Below are positions 19,197 to 29,810 of a stretch of 64,000 nucleotides of DNA, piece after piece. Made by a program: the position numbers and the translations under genes. The stretch's first letter is position 1; each line of letters begins with the position of its first letter. Where the stretch lies: positions 2,728,001 to 2,792,000 of the forward strand of contig NZ_BLPG01000001.1 of NCBI RefSeq assembly GCF_011764445.1, written 5' to 3'. The notes beneath the pieces were generated by a model. The model was not told where the DNA came from and did no database searches. It was given only the letters and a program-made list of their open reading frames with translations. This DNA comes from Phytohabitans rumicis (GTDB lineage: Bacteria > Actinomycetota > Actinomycetes > Mycobacteriales > Micromonosporaceae).

Positions 19197-20254
19197 CTAA
19201 CGTGATCAAACACCGGCTCTTCTGGCCGGTCGCCATGCTGGTCGTACTCCTGCTCAGCAACCTGATCTTCACGCCGAACTTCTTCTCCATCACGGTCCGG
19301 GACGGCCACCTGTACGGCAGCCTGATCGACATCCTGCGGTTCGGCGCCCCGCTGGTGCTGGTGGCGGTCGGCCTGACCCTGGTCATCGCGACCGGGGGAA
19401 TCGACCTGTCGGTGGGCTCGGTCATGGCCATCAGCGGCGCCCTCGCCTGCTGGTGGATCAGCGAGGCGAGTCAGCAGAACGCCCTCGCCACCGTGCTGAG
19501 CGCCGTCGGGCTCGCGCTCGGGCTGGCACTGATCTGCGGGTTGTGGAACGGCTTCCTGGTCGGCGTCGTCGGCATCCAACCGATCATCGCCACGCTGATC
19601 CTCATGGTGGCCGGGCGGGGCATCGCCCAGCTCATCACCGAGGGCCAGATCATCAACGTCAACAGCAGCACCAAGTTCAAGGTGATCGGCGCCGGCTACG
19701 CGCTGACGATCCCGGTCCCGGTCATTATCGCGGCGGCCGTGACCGTCCTGGCCGTGGTGCTGACCCGGCGGACCGCGCTCGGCCTGCTCGTCGAGTCGGT
19801 CGGCGGCAACGCCGAGGCGAGCCGGCTGGCCGGCATCCGGTCCCGCCGGATCATCCTGATGGTCTACATCTTCGCCGGCCTCTGCGCCGGCATCGCGGGC
19901 CTGATAGTCAGCTCCAACATCACCAGCGCCGACGCCAACTACGCCGGCCTCTGGTACGAGCTGGACGCGATTCTCGCCGTGGTCATCGGCGGCACGCTGC
20001 TGACCGGTGGCCGGTTCTCCATCGCCGGTACGGTCATCGGCGCGCTGCTCATCCAGACGCTCACCACTTCCATCTACACGATCGGCATCCCGCCGGAGAC
20101 GACCCTGCTGTTCAAGGCGGTCGTCGTCACGATCGTCTGCCTGGTCCAGTCGCCCGCGTTCCGGGACAAGGTGTTCCACGCCCGGCGGCCCCGACCACCC
20201 GCGCCCGCCAGCCCGTCCAGCGAGCCGCAGCAGAAGATCGAGGTGCCGGCATGA
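19193..20254 (+). CDS. ytfT: Sugar ABC transporter permease, YtfT-like
   Basis: A 353-aa integral membrane protein of the ribose/galactose permease family with about nine hydrophobic segments. It has [20 protein letters not shown] and IGGTLLTGGRFSIAGTVIGA. A proline-rich cytoplasmic tail follows residue 320. It starts at ATG 19193 inside the ytfR stop and overlaps yjfF by 4 nt. With YjfF it would form a heterodimeric channel, as in the E. coli YtfQRT-YjfF galactofuranose system. Confidence 0.92.
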
Positions 20255-21240
20255 CCACCTTCAGCGACGTACGGGCCCGGCTCTACCGGGGACCCCAGCG
20301 CAAGTATGTGCCGGTCCTCGCGACCCTCGCCCTCTTCGCCCTGATGTACGGCCTCGGCGCCGCCCAGTACGAGGCGTTCGGCGACGCCCAGGTCGTCCTC
20401 AACGTGTTCATCGACAACGGGTTCCTGCTCGTCGTCGCGGTCGGCATGACGTTCGTGATTCTGACCGGCGGCATCGACCTCTCGGTGGGCGCGGTCGTCG
20501 CGCTCACCACGATGGTGTCCGCCTCGCTGCTTCAGAATCAGAACTGGCCGGCGTTCCTGGTGCTGCCGCTGGTGCTCTTCATGGGCTCGTTGCTCGGCTT
20601 CGGGATGGGCTGCATCATCCACTACTTCGACATCCAGCCGTTCATCGTGACGCTCGCCGGGATGTTCCTCGCCCGGGGCCTGTGCTACACGATCGGCACC
20701 TCCTCGATCCCGATCACCGACCCGTTCTGGGTCAAGATGGCCGAGTCGAAGATTCGCTTCGGCGAGTACCGCATCTCGCCGAGCGTCGTCGTCGCGCTTG
20801 TCGTGGTGCTCATCGCCGCGTTCGTGCTGGCGTACACCCGGCTCGGCCGCAACACGTACGCGATCGGCGGCAACCCCCGCTCGGCGCTGCTGATGGGCCT
20901 CCCGGTGGCCCGCACCAAGATCGCGGTTTACACCATCAGCGGGTTCTGCTCCGCCCTCGGCGGCGTGCTGCTCAGCTTCTACATGCTTTCCGGGTACGGC
21001 CAGCACGCGGTGGGCATGGAGCTCGACGCGATCGCCGCGGTCGTGATCGGCGGCACGCTACTGACCGGCGGCTCAGGCTACGTGCTGGGCACCGTGCTCG
21101 GCGTGCTGGTGCTCGGTCTGATCCAGACGCTGATCTCCTTCGACGGCCGGCTGAGCTCCTGGTGGACCAAGATCTTCATCGGCGCCCTGCTCTTCGTCTT
21201 CATCCTGCTGCAACGCCTCATCTCTCCGCGTAAGGGCTGA
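20251..21240 (+). CDS. yjfF: Sugar ABC transporter permease, YjfF-like
   Basis: A 329-aa second permease subunit. Characteristic segments are [57 protein letters not shown] and AVVIGGTLLTGGSGYVLGTVLG. It starts at ATG 20251, overlapping the ytfT stop codon. It ends 16 nt before the GH51 arabinofuranosidase gene, so import and hydrolysis genes are probably cotranscribed, with an extra operator inside the next gene. Confidence 0.92.
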   Translation: MTTFSDVRARLYRGPQRKYVPVLATLALFALMYGLGAAQYEAFGDAQVVLNVFIDNGFLLVVAVGMTFVILTGGIDLSVGAVVALTTMVSASLLQNQNWPAFLVLPLVLFMGSLLGFGMGCIIHYFDIQPFIVTLAGMFLARGLCYTIGTSSIPITDPFWVKMAESKIRFGEYRISPSVVVALVVVLIAAFVLAYTRLGRNTYAIGGNPRSALLMGLPVARTKIAVYTISGFCSALGGVLLSFYMLSGYGQHAVGMELDAIAAVVIGGTLLTGGSGYVLGTVLGVLVLGLIQTLISFDGRLSSWWTKIFIGALLFVFILLQRLISPRKG

Positions 21241-21256
21241 TCTCTTAGGAGTCGTC

Positions 21257-24200
21257 GTGAAGCGAGTCCTCGTCGGCGTGTTAGCGCTAACACTCATCGT
21301 TGTCCCTGCGGTGCCAGCCTCGGCCGCGGAGGCGCCCATCCCCAGCGGGGCGGTCGTCGACTCGTTTGACGGGGCGACGCTGGGGGTGGACTGGGAGGTG
21401 CTCAACTCCGAACCCGCGCAGTGGTCGCTGACCGAGCGGCCCGGGTATCTGCGGGTGCACTCGCTGACCGGCGACACCCACCAGGCCACGAACAACGCGC
21501 GGAACCTCTTCTTCCAGGACATCCCCGCCGGTGACTTCGAGATCGTGGCGAAGTTCGAGGCGCCCGTCACGCTCAACTACCAGGGCGCCGGCATCCTGGC
21601 ATGGCAGGACGCCGACAACTACGTACGCGCGGCGCTGGCCCACGTCGGCTTCGCTGGCGGCGTGATCATCGAGAACGCGCTCGAGGTCAACGCCGGATTC
21701 GCGTCCACGTTCACGCCGCGCCCGGGGTCCACATCGGAGACCCTGAAGGTCGCCCGGGTCGGCAACGTCTTCACGACGTCCTACTGGGACGGTGCGGCCT
21801 GGGTGCAGGCCGCTCAGGTTACCGCCGCGCTGAACGTCCAGAAGGTCGGCGTGTACGCGCTGTCCGCCCAGAACGGCACGCCGATCACCGCGGACTTCGA
21901 CTACGTCGCCATCGTCGCCCCGGACGGCCAGCCGGTCGTGCCCGAGGGACCGTTCGCGCTGGAGGGCGCCGACAACGGGCCGTACCTGACCGCGGGGCGC
22001 GGCGGCGCCGTCGTCACGTCGTCCCGGCGCTCGGCCACGCAGCTCGCGTTGCGGGCGGGCGATGGCGGGACGCTCACCGACGTGGTGAGCGGCCGCACGC
22101 TGGGCCTGCGCGACGGGCGGGTGGTGCTGGGCGGTACGCCCGCGGCGTTCACGCTCGTGGACGCCGGGGGCGGGAAGGTCCGCGTCGCGGTGGCCGGTGG
22201 CTACCTGGACGACCACCTCCGCGTCGCGGCGGCCGGCGCCAAGTTCGTCGTCCGGCCGTACTCGCTCGGCGGCAAGCTGTCCGTCGACGGCGACGGCCCG
22301 ACAACGCCGGTGAGCGACCGCCTCTACGGCATCTTCTACGAAGACATCAACCAGGCGGCCGACGGCGGCCTGTACGCCGAGCTGGTCCGCAACCGCTCGT
22401 TCGAGTTCAACACGGTCGACAACCCCAGCTACACCGCCCTCACCGGATGGTCCACGGTGGAGCGTGACGGGGCGAGCGCCGCGGTCGCGGTCACCGGGGC
22501 CGAGCCGCTCAACGACAACAACCTCAACCACCTGTCGCTCCAGGCGAGCGGCCCCGGCGCCGGCGTGCGCAACGCCGGCTACAACAGCGGCATCGCGGTC
22601 CGCGCGGGAGCGTCGTACGACTTCTCGGTGTGGGCCCGTACGGGCACGGCCGGCGGGATGCCGCTCGCGGTGACCGTGGAGAGCGCGGACGGCGCCACCG
22701 TGTACGGCCGCGCCGCCGTCACCGTCGCGTCGGACACGTGGACCAGGTACACCGCCCGGCTCACCGCCACCGGCACCACCGCTGACGGGCGGCTCGCCGT
22801 CGTCGCGGGCGGCGCCGGCACCGTCAAGCTGGACATGGTCTCGCTCTTCCCCGGGACACGTTCAAGGGGCGCGCGAACGGCATGCGCAAGGACCTCGCAC
22901 AGAGCATCGCCGCATTGCACCCCAAGTTCCTCCGCTTCCCCGGCGGGTGCGTCACGAACGTCGGCAACTACGCGCCGTTCCCCGACCGCCGGCGCATCTA
23001 CCGGTGGAAGGAGACGGTCGGCCCGGTCGAGCAGCGGCCCACCAACTTCAACTTCTGGGGCTACAACCAGTCGTACGGCATCGGGTACTTCGAGTACTTC
23101 CAGTTCGCGGAGGACGTCGGCGCCGAGGCGCTGCCGGTGGTCTCGGTCGGCGTCAACGGCTGCAACGAGAACCGTCCGCTGGCCGAGGACCAGCTCGCCC
23201 CGTGGGTACAGGACACATTGGACCTCATCGAGTTCGCCAACGGCTCGGTGAAGACCCAGTGGGGCGCGGTACGGGCCGCGATGGGGCACCCGAAGCCGTT
23301 CGGACTGGAGTACATCGGGCTCGGCAACGAGGAGATCTACCCGGAGTTCTACCGCAACTACCCGCACTTCGCGCGGGCGATCGAGGCAGCGTACCCGAAC
23401 ATCAAGATCGTGACGAACAGCGGGCAGACGTCGGCCGGCGCCATCTTCGACCGCGGCTGGGAGTTCGCCCGCGAGCAGGGCGCCGACCTGGTCGACGAGC
23501 ACTACTACAACAGCCCGGAGTGGTTCCTCACCAACAACCACCGGTACGACGGGTACGACCGCACCGGGCCGAAGGTGTTCCTTGGCGAGTACGCCTCGCG
23601 CGGCAACACCTTCTACAACGCGCTCGCCGAGGCGTCGTTCCTCACCGGCATCGAGCGCAACTCCGACGTGGTGGACCTGGCGTCGTACGCGCCCCTGCTG
23701 GCCAATGTGGACTACGTGGACTGGACGCCGGACCTGATCTGGTTCGACAACGACCAGGTGTACGGCTCGACGAGCTACTACGTGCAGAAGCTCTTCGCCG
23801 ACAACGTGGGTGACGCGGTGCTGCCGAGCGGCTACTCCGGCGGCTCGGTGCCGGGGCCGCCCGACATCGCCGGCGGCGTGGGCCTCGCCACCTGGAACAC
23901 GCAGGCCGCGTACGACGACGTGAAGGTGACCGCCGCGGACGGCAGCGTGCTCCTCGCGGACGACTTCTCCGCCGGGGCGTCCGCGTGGACGCCGCAGACC
24001 GGCGCCTGGTCCGTCCAGGATGGAGCGTACGTGCAGACGTCCGGCGCCACCGACGCGCGCACGACGGCGGGCAGCGCGGACTGGTCCAACTACACGCTGG
24101 AGGCGACCGCCCGCAAGACGGGTGGGGCCGAGGGCTTCCTGGTGATGTTCGGCGTCCAGGACACCGGTAACCACTACTGGTGGAACCTCGGCGGGTGGGG

Positions 24201-24663
24201 CAACACCACGTCCGCCATCGAGAAGGCGGCGGGCGGCGGCAAGGCGACGATCGCGACGAGCTCGCACACGATCGAGACCGGGCGCACGTACCACCTCAAG
24301 ATCACGGTAAGCGGCCGGAAGATCACGACGTACCTCGACGGCGTCAAGGTCAACGACTTCGTCGACGGCGCCGTCGAGCCGCTCTACCAGGTGGTGACCC
24401 GCGACAAGCGCACCGGCGACGTGGTGCTCAAGGTGGTCAACGCCCGCGCCACGGCCGCCCGCGCCACGGTGGCCCTCGACGGGGTGCGGGTGCACCGCAC
24501 CGGCACCGTCACGTCGTACACGGCCAAGTCGCTGACCGACACGAACTCGCTGACCGAACCGAGGAAGGCCGTCCCCGTCACCTATCCGCAGCCCGGGTTG
24601 GGCACCCGCTTCGAGTACGACTTCCCGGCGTACTCGGTGACGTTCATCCGCTTGCCCGGCTGA
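21257..24663 (+). CDS. Large secreted GH51 alpha-L-arabinofuranosidase, multidomain (frameshifted)
   Basis: Extracellular enzyme releasing arabinose from arabinan or arabinoxylan. GTG 21257 (TAGGAG upstream) opens a signal peptide ending near ASAAEAP. Domains in order are a concanavalin-like module (about 30-220), a linker module, a CBM4/9-like module (about 370-530) and the GH51 barrel. The barrel has FLRFPGGCVTN, acid/base Glu in GNEEIYPEF (about 690) and nucleophile Glu in LGEYASRGN (about 776). A second concanavalin/LamG-like module (about 890-1050) is followed by the arabinofuranosidase C-terminal strands. One base is missing at CCCC 22849-22852; adding it gives about 1135 aa in one frame. 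Codons 8-12 of the signal peptide are also a perfect LacI operator. Confidence 0.9.
21279..21292. promoter_or_regulatory. Operator TGTTAGCGCTAACA inside the GH51 signal-peptide codons
   Basis: Perfect palindrome within the reading frame, where it encodes part of Val-Leu-Ala-Leu-Thr of the signal peptide. It begins 22 nt after the first base of the start codon, much as the araB site begins 11 nt after its start. Confidence 0.7.
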
Positions 24664-24679
24664 CGCGGCCGGCCTGACC

Positions 24680-24733
24680 GTGATCAAGGCGTCCTTCAAG
24701 TCGTTGGAGCGACTTGAAGGACGCCTTGATCAC
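24680..24733. terminator. 54-nt palindrome, probable bidirectional terminator (copy 2)
   Basis: 24-nt arms identical to the element at 10311-10364 (24680-24703 and 24710-24733), with a different 6-nt loop (TTGGAG). It lies between the convergent stops of the GH51 gene (24663) and the Spo0M-like gene (24741). Confidence 0.85.
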
Positions 24734-24740
24734 GACGTGG

Positions 24741-25685
24741 CTACTCCCCGAAGTCGCCGAAGTCGCCCTCGAAGACGTCTTCCATGGCCTCGCCGAGCAC
24801 CATCCCGCCGAGCAGCCCGGCGCCCGCGCCCGCGATCACGGCCCCGGCGCCCATGCCCCGCCCGTGGCCGTGGTGGCCGCCGTGCGTGCCGTGCGACGAG
24901 CGGAACGCGGAGTAGCGGTCGCTCGCCTGGCGTACCCAGCCGTCGACGACGGACGCCCAGTCGGTCTGGTCGACCGTGGCGTGCTCGACCCGGAAGCGCC
25001 CGAACGCGTCGTGCCCGCCGGCGAACAGGCCACCCCGCTTGTCGAACTCCAGGATCACCTCGACGCCCCGCTGGTCGGCCACGAACGTCAGCTCGACCTC
25101 GTTGATGGCGCCCGCGTACTGCGGGGCCGGCCAGAACTCGATCTCCTGGTAGAACGGCAGCGTCTGGTTGACCCCGTGGATCCGGCCGCGCTCCAGGTCG
25201 GCGCTCTTGAAGCGGAAGCCGAGCCCGTTGAACGCGTCCAGGATCCGCTCCTGGGCCGGCAGCGGGTGCACGTGCACCGCGTCCAGGTCGCCCTTGTCGA
25301 CCGCGCGGGCCACCGCCAGCTCGGTGCGCAGGCCCATCGTCATCCCGCGCAGGCGCTGGCCGTACACGTCGGTGACCGGCGCCTCCCACGGCACCGGGAA
25401 GCTGAACGGGATGTCCTTGCGCTCCCCCGCGCCCAGCGGGAACGCGCCCGCCACGGCGATCCGGTGAAACTCCACCGTGGAGTCGTACGACGCGTCGCCG
25501 CCCTCCACCTCGACCCGGGTGACCAGCCCGAGCGCGACCTGGTCGATGTTGACCGCGTGGTCGCCGCCCAGGATGTGGATCTGCCCGTCCAGGGTCAGGC
25601 CCGGTCGCGTGTTGGGGTTGGCCAGCACGGTGTCGACGGACGGCCCGCCGACGCCGAAGGCACCCAACAACTTCTTGAAAACCAT
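24741..25685 (-). CDS. Spo0M-like sporulation-control protein
   Basis: A 314-aa cytoplasmic protein of the SpoOM family (arrestin-like fold). It starts MVFKKLLGAFGVGGPSVDTV, typical of the family. It has two beta-sandwich halves with VEFHRIAVAGAFPLGAGERK and IPFSFPVPWEAPVT, and a polar Gly/His-rich tail (GTHGGHHGHGRGMGAG) ending in a Gly-Ala-rich hydrophobic segment and acidic end. ATG 25685 follows the upstream CNNM gene by 8 nt. B. subtilis Spo0M influences sporulation and cell division; the role here is unknown. It is the last gene of a three-gene operon and ends at the 54-nt palindrome. Confidence 0.88.
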   Translation of the reverse strand: MVFKKLLGAFGVGGPSVDTVLANPNTRPGLTLDGQIHILGGDHAVNIDQVALGLVTRVEVEGGDASYDSTVEFHRIAVAGAFPLGAGERKDIPFSFPVPWEAPVTDVYGQRLRGMTMGLRTELAVARAVDKGDLDAVHVHPLPAQERILDAFNGLGFRFKSADLERGRIHGVNQTLPFYQEIEFWPAPQYAGAINEVELTFVADQRGVEVILEFDKRGGLFAGGHDAFGRFRVEHATVDQTDWASVVDGWVRQASDRYSAFRSSHGTHGGHHGHGRGMGAGAVIAGAGAGLLGGMVLGEAMEDVFEGDFGDFGE

Positions 25686-25693
25686 TGGTGCTC

Positions 25694-26743
25694 CTATCGC
25701 ATCCGCCGGCCTCGCGGCACGGCATCCGTCTCGTCGTCGAACTCGCCGATGACCTCTTCGAGCAGGTCCTCCAGGGCTACGAACCCGACCGTGGCCGCGC
25801 CGTCGCGGACCAGGGCGAACTGCGCCCGGTCGGCCCGCATCGCCGCGACCGCCTCGGTGACCGTCGCCGTGCCCGGCAGGGTGAACGGCGGCGCCATCAA
25901 CTCGGCCGCGGTCGCCGGTCGCCCGAACGTGGTCGCCCGTACAGCGTCCCGCACATGGACCAGGCCCACCAGGCCGGAATCCGCCACGGCCAGCCGGGAC
26001 CGCCCGCAGGAGCGCGACACCGCCTCGATCCGCTCCGCGCTGTCGCCGGGCGCGACCGTGACGAGCCGGTCGGCCGGCGTCATCACGTCGGCCACCGTGG
26101 TGCGCTGCAACTGGAGCATGCTGGACAGCAACTGCTCCTGGTCGGCGGCCAGCGTGCCGTGCTCGCGCGACTGCTCCAGCAGGATGCGCAACTCCTCCGG
26201 CCCGTGCACGTGCGCGAGGTGGTCCTGCGGCTCCACTTTGGCCAGTCGCAGCACGGCGTTGGCGAGGCCGTTGAAGAGGACGAGCGCCGGCCGGGTCAGC
26301 CGCGCGAACGCGCGGAACGGCAACGCCAGCAGCAGCGCCGAACGCTCCGGATCGGTGATGGCCCACGACTTGGGCGCCATCTCGCCGACGACGAGGTGCA
26401 TGAACCCGACAACGAAGAGCGCCACCAGGAACGCGATGACGTGGCTCGCCGTGTCCGGCAGGCCGACCGCGTGCAGCGCCGGCCCCAGCACGTGCTCGAT
26501 GGCGGGTTCGGCGAGCGCGCCGAGACCCAGCGTGCACAGCGTGATGCCGAGCTGCGCGCCGGCCAGCATCACGGACAGCTCGCGGGTGCCGTCGAGGGCC
26601 GCCCGCGCCGCCCGGTTTCCGGACGCCGCCGCCTGCTCCAACCGGTAGCGCTTGCTGCCCACGAGCGCGAACTCGGCCGCCACGAAGAAGCCGTTCAGCG
26701 CCAGCAGCAGGAGCGACAACAGCAGGGCCCAGGTGGTGCTCAC
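25694..26743 (-). CDS. CNNM/CBS-domain membrane protein (hemolysin C family), second paralogue
   Basis: A 349-aa member of the CNNM (DUF21) family related to CorC/HlyC and magnesium or cobalt transporters. Residues 1-190 hold the DUF21 membrane domain: LNGFFVAAEFALVGSKRYRLE, MLAGAQLGITLCTLGLGALAEP and LVVGEMAPKSWAI. A CBS pair follows (TVADVMTPADRLVTV; AAELMAPPFTLP; DLLEEVIGEFDDE). It stops right after the CBS pair, lacking the CorC_HlyC C-terminal domain. GTG 26743 overlaps the upstream stop by 4 nt. It is paired with a longer paralogue, as is common in actinobacteria. The ion handled is not determinable from sequence. Confidence 0.9.
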   Translation of the reverse strand: MSTTWALLLSLLLLALNGFFVAAEFALVGSKRYRLEQAAASGNRAARAALDGTRELSVMLAGAQLGITLCTLGLGALAEPAIEHVLGPALHAVGLPDTASHVIAFLVALFVVGFMHLVVGEMAPKSWAITDPERSALLLALPFRAFARLTRPALVLFNGLANAVLRLAKVEPQDHLAHVHGPEELRILLEQSREHGTLAADQEQLLSSMLQLQRTTVADVMTPADRLVTVAPGDSAERIEAVSRSCGRSRLAVADSGLVGLVHVRDAVRATTFGRPATAAELMAPPFTLPGTATVTEAVAAMRADRAQFALVRDGAATVGFVALEDLLEEVIGEFDDETDAVPRGRRMR

Positions 26744-28034
26744 GACACCACCTCCAGCCGTACCTGCTCGGCCACGTGACGCTCGACCGACTGGACACTG
26801 AGGACGACGGCGCCGAGCTCCATCCGATCGCCCACAGTGGGCACTCGCCCAACTCGCGCATCACCAGGCCGGAAAGCGTGTCGTACTCCGGTGCCGCGGG
26901 CAGCTCGATGCCCGTCGCGTCGGCCACCTCGTCGATCCGCCAGCGCGCCGGCACCAGCCACGACCCGTCCGACTGGCGTGCCGGCGCCGGCTCCGGGTGG
27001 TCGTCCTCGTCGCGGATCGGGCCGACAAGCTCCTCGGCGATGTCTTCCAGCGTGATGACGCCGGCAAAGCCGCCATACTCATCCACCACACACGCCATCT
27101 GGCGATGCCCGGCCCGCAGCCGGTCCAGCACCGCCGGCAGCGGCAGCGTCGTCGGCACCAGCAGCGGGGGTACGCCCACGTCCCGCACCGGCGTGGTCGC
27201 GCGCTCGCCCGGCGGCACTTCCATCACGTCGGCGATGCCTACCACGCCCACCACGTCGTCGACGCCGTCGGCGCCCCGCACGGGGAACCGCGAGTGGCCG
27301 GTCTCCAGCAGGTCGACGACGCGACGTACCGGCTCGTCGGCACGGATGGTGTGCACGTCGACGCGCGGCACCATCACCTCGCCCGCGGTGAGCCGCCGGA
27401 AGTCCAGCCCGCGGTCGAGCAGCGTGGAGATCTGCACGTCGAGGTGCCCCTCGGCGCGGGACTCCGCGATGATCTGCTCCAGGTCTTCGGCGGTGGCGCC
27501 GGACGGCAACTCCTCGATCGGCTCGACGCCGACCCGCCGCAGCAACCGGGCCGCGGCCAGGTCGAAGATCCGGATCACCGGGCCGAACATGGCCAGGTAG
27601 AGCAGCGTGGACCGGCTCAGCCGCCGGGCGAGCGCCTCCGGGCGGGCGATGGCCAGGTTTTTCGGAGCCAGCTCGCCGAGCACCATCTGCACGACGGTGG
27701 AGATGAGCAGGACCAGCACGACCGAGACCGGCAGGCTGACCGACTGCGGCACGCCCGCCGTACCCAACAGGTCGGCGAGCCCCTCGCCGACGAAGGGCTC
27801 CGCGACGTACCCGACCAGCAGCACCGTCACGGTGATGCCGAGCTGCGCCCCGGACAGCATGAACGACAGCCGCCCGGTCACCTTGAGCGCCCGCGCGGCG
27901 GCGGCGTCGCCCTCGCCGGCGAGGCGGCGCAGCTTGCCGCGATCCACCGCGACGTAGCCGAACTCCTGCGCGACGAAGTAGCCGGTGAGGGCGGTGAGCA
28001 GCAGGATGAGCAGGAAACCGACCGCGATCAGCAC
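26740..28034 (-). CDS. CNNM/CBS/CorC-type membrane protein, first paralogue (frameshifted)
   Basis: A membrane protein of about 431 aa: DUF21 domain (LTGYFVAQEFGYVAVDRGKL; MLSGAQLGITVTVLLVGYVAEP; VLGELAPKNLAIARP), CBS pair (TAGEVMVPRVDVHTI; VVDEYGGFAGVITLEDIAEELVG) and transporter-associated domain (WRIDEVADATGIELP). The last ~33 codons (VGDRMELGAVVLSV...) are in another frame. One base missing in the GGG at 26839-26841 (plus strand) accounts for it. Without repair the reading frame would run on into the downstream genes. It begins the operon CNNM-CNNM-Spo0M. Confidence 0.88.
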
Positions 28035-28114
28035 GACCGGCTCACGAATCGCCGGGGGTCACCCGGCTCGGTACTACTGCCCTCCTGGGCAGTGGTCGCG
28101 ATCATGGGCGCATC

Positions 28115-29308
28115 CTATCGAGATAAGCTGGACGTTTCCTGTGAGACAGGCTTGGGGAACAGCGCGGCGAGCCGCTCCGACCGCAGCACGGCCAACGGCC
28201 CGATCACAGCGAGGATCAACACGTAGCCGGCCACGAACGGGGCGATCCGCGAATCCAGCCCCGCGGCGACCGCCAGCGAACCGAGGATCAGCGAGAACTC
28301 GCCCCGGGTCAGCACGGTCAGGCCGATGTTGGCCGCCTCCTGCCGGCCGTACCCGTGCAAACGCGCGGCAAGCGCGCCGGCGGCGATGTTGAGCAGCACG
28401 GTGGCGGCCACCGCCACCGCGATCGGCACCAGCACCGGGCCGATGTCGCCGGGGTCGATGGTCAGCCCGAAGGTGAAGAAGAAGATCGCGGCGAACCCGT
28501 CCCGCAGCGGCCGCACGAGCGTGCGGACCCGCTCGGCGGCCGTCGAGCCGCCCAGGACCAACCCGATCATGAACGCCCCGATCGCATCCGACACGCCCAG
28601 CTCCTCGGCGACGCCCGCGGACAGCACCGCGAGCCCGACGAAGAAGACCACCAGCAGTTCGTCGTTGAAGACCCGCAGCAGGCGGCCGGCGGCGCGGGCA
28701 CCCCAGCGGGCCAGCGCGGCGAGCACGATCAGGAACGCGAACGCCTTGGCGAGGTCGAGCGCCACCTCAGCCGCACCGCTGGCGTTGCCCAGCACCGGCT
28801 GCAGGATGGCCAGATAGAGCGCCAGGAAGATGTCCTCGATCACGATGACGCCGAGGATGAGCCGGGACTCCCGATTGCGCATGCGTCCGGTCTCGAGCAG
28901 CAGCTTCGTGACGATCGCCGACGAGGAGATGCCGACCACGCCGGCGATCACGAGCGCCTCGCGGGCGCCCCAGCCCAGCGCGAACCCCAGCGCCAGCCCG
29001 CCGCCGATGTTGAGCGCGAGGTAGCCGAGGCCGGCGGCAAGCATCCGCCGCCCGCCCGCGACCAGGTCGTCGGTGTGAAACTCCAGACCGAGGTAGAAGA
29101 GCAGGAAGACCAGGCCCAGCGCGGCGACCAGGGCCAGGTCGTCGGGGTTCTCGACGAGCGCGATGCCGGGCGTGTGCGGCCCGAACACCACCCCGGCGAG
29201 CATGAAGAGAGGAATGGTGGGCAGGCCGATCCGCGCGCCGAGGCGAGCGAGTACGGCTGCCGCCAGGAACGCCCCACCCAGGGCGACAAGTGCGTCTCCG
29301 ATATGCAT
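28115..29308 (-). CDS. Monovalent cation:proton antiporter (CPA2 family)
   Basis: A 397-aa integral membrane antiporter with about twelve hydrophobic helices. Motifs include LPTIPLFMLAGVVFGPHTPG, FLLFYLGLEFHTDDLV, the GVVGISSSAIVTKLLLETGR segment seen in KefB/C-like proteins, VIEDIFLALYLAIL and ANIGLTVLTRGEFSLILGSL. It lacks a TrkA-N nucleotide-binding domain, so it resembles minimal Na+/H+ or K+/H+ exchangers. It is co-directional with the CNNM operon but separated by about 80 nt. Ion specificity is unknown. Confidence 0.92.
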   Translation of the reverse strand: MHIGDALVALGGAFLAAAVLARLGARIGLPTIPLFMLAGVVFGPHTPGIALVENPDDLALVAALGLVFLLFYLGLEFHTDDLVAGGRRMLAAGLGYLALNIGGGLALGFALGWGAREALVIAGVVGISSSAIVTKLLLETGRMRNRESRLILGVIVIEDIFLALYLAILQPVLGNASGAAEVALDLAKAFAFLIVLAALARWGARAAGRLLRVFNDELLVVFFVGLAVLSAGVAEELGVSDAIGAFMIGLVLGGSTAAERVRTLVRPLRDGFAAIFFFTFGLTIDPGDIGPVLVPIAVAVAATVLLNIAAGALAARLHGYGRQEAANIGLTVLTRGEFSLILGSLAVAAGLDSRIAPFVAGYVLILAVIGPLAVLRSERLAALFPKPVSQETSSLSR

Positions 29309-29368
29309 GCGTGTACGCCTCCACTCCGCGCCCTATCGCCGGCGCGGGGTTGATCTCTGTCGGGCAGC

Positions 29369-29698
29369 TCAGATCAACGTGGAGGGTGGTGCCCGGGAGG
29401 AGTGTGGGGCGGCGGCCAGCGTCGCGGGCCGTACGGTCGGGGAGGTGGCGTCGCCGGTGGCCGCCGGATCGGGCTCCGGCGCCCCGACCGGCTCCGGTAC
29501 GGGTACCTGAAGGTCATGGTCGGAACTCGCGGCGGTGGGCGCGTGCTGGACGACGGCGGCGCCGATCGAGGCGGGCCCGTTGGCGATCGCTCCCGCCGGG
29601 GCGGCCGTGGAGCCCGCACCGTGCACGGACGTGACGGCGAGCACGAGCAGGAGGGCAGCGGCGACCAGACGGCCGACGACCGTCCTGTCACCTCGCAC
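29369..29698 (-). CDS. Small secreted Pro/Ala-rich protein of unknown function
   Basis: A 109-aa protein. A basic N region and the hydrophobic stretch GRLVAAALLLVLAVTSVHGAGS look like a signal peptide or anchor. The remainder is low-complexity, rich in Ala, Pro and Ser, with no recognisable domain. GTG 29698 is supported by GGAG 6 nt upstream. It lies between the antiporter gene and a repeat-filled 510-nt gap. It could be a genuine orphan or a fortuitous frame in GC-rich DNA; the start context and the signal-like N terminus favour a gene. Confidence 0.5.
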   Translation of the reverse strand: MRGDRTVVGRLVAAALLLVLAVTSVHGAGSTAAPAGAIANGPASIGAAVVQHAPTAASSDHDLQVPVPEPVGAPEPDPAATGDATSPTVRPATLAAAPHSSRAPPSTLI

Positions 29699-29810
29699 AC
29701 CATCTCCTGCCCACTAGCCGAACGGTAAGCATACAGGCCGCACCTCACCCGTTACCGCTCTTACGCCCCGCGCTGCTCCGCTCCGCCGCAGCGCGATCCG
29801 CGCCACGCCA

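Noticed and set aside
24741-28034. A single 1097-aa membrane/Spo0M fusion protein
   Set aside because: It arises only because a frameshift in the first CNNM gene reads through the second gene out of frame and then re-enters the Spo0M frame. Each gene has its own start, stop and family end.
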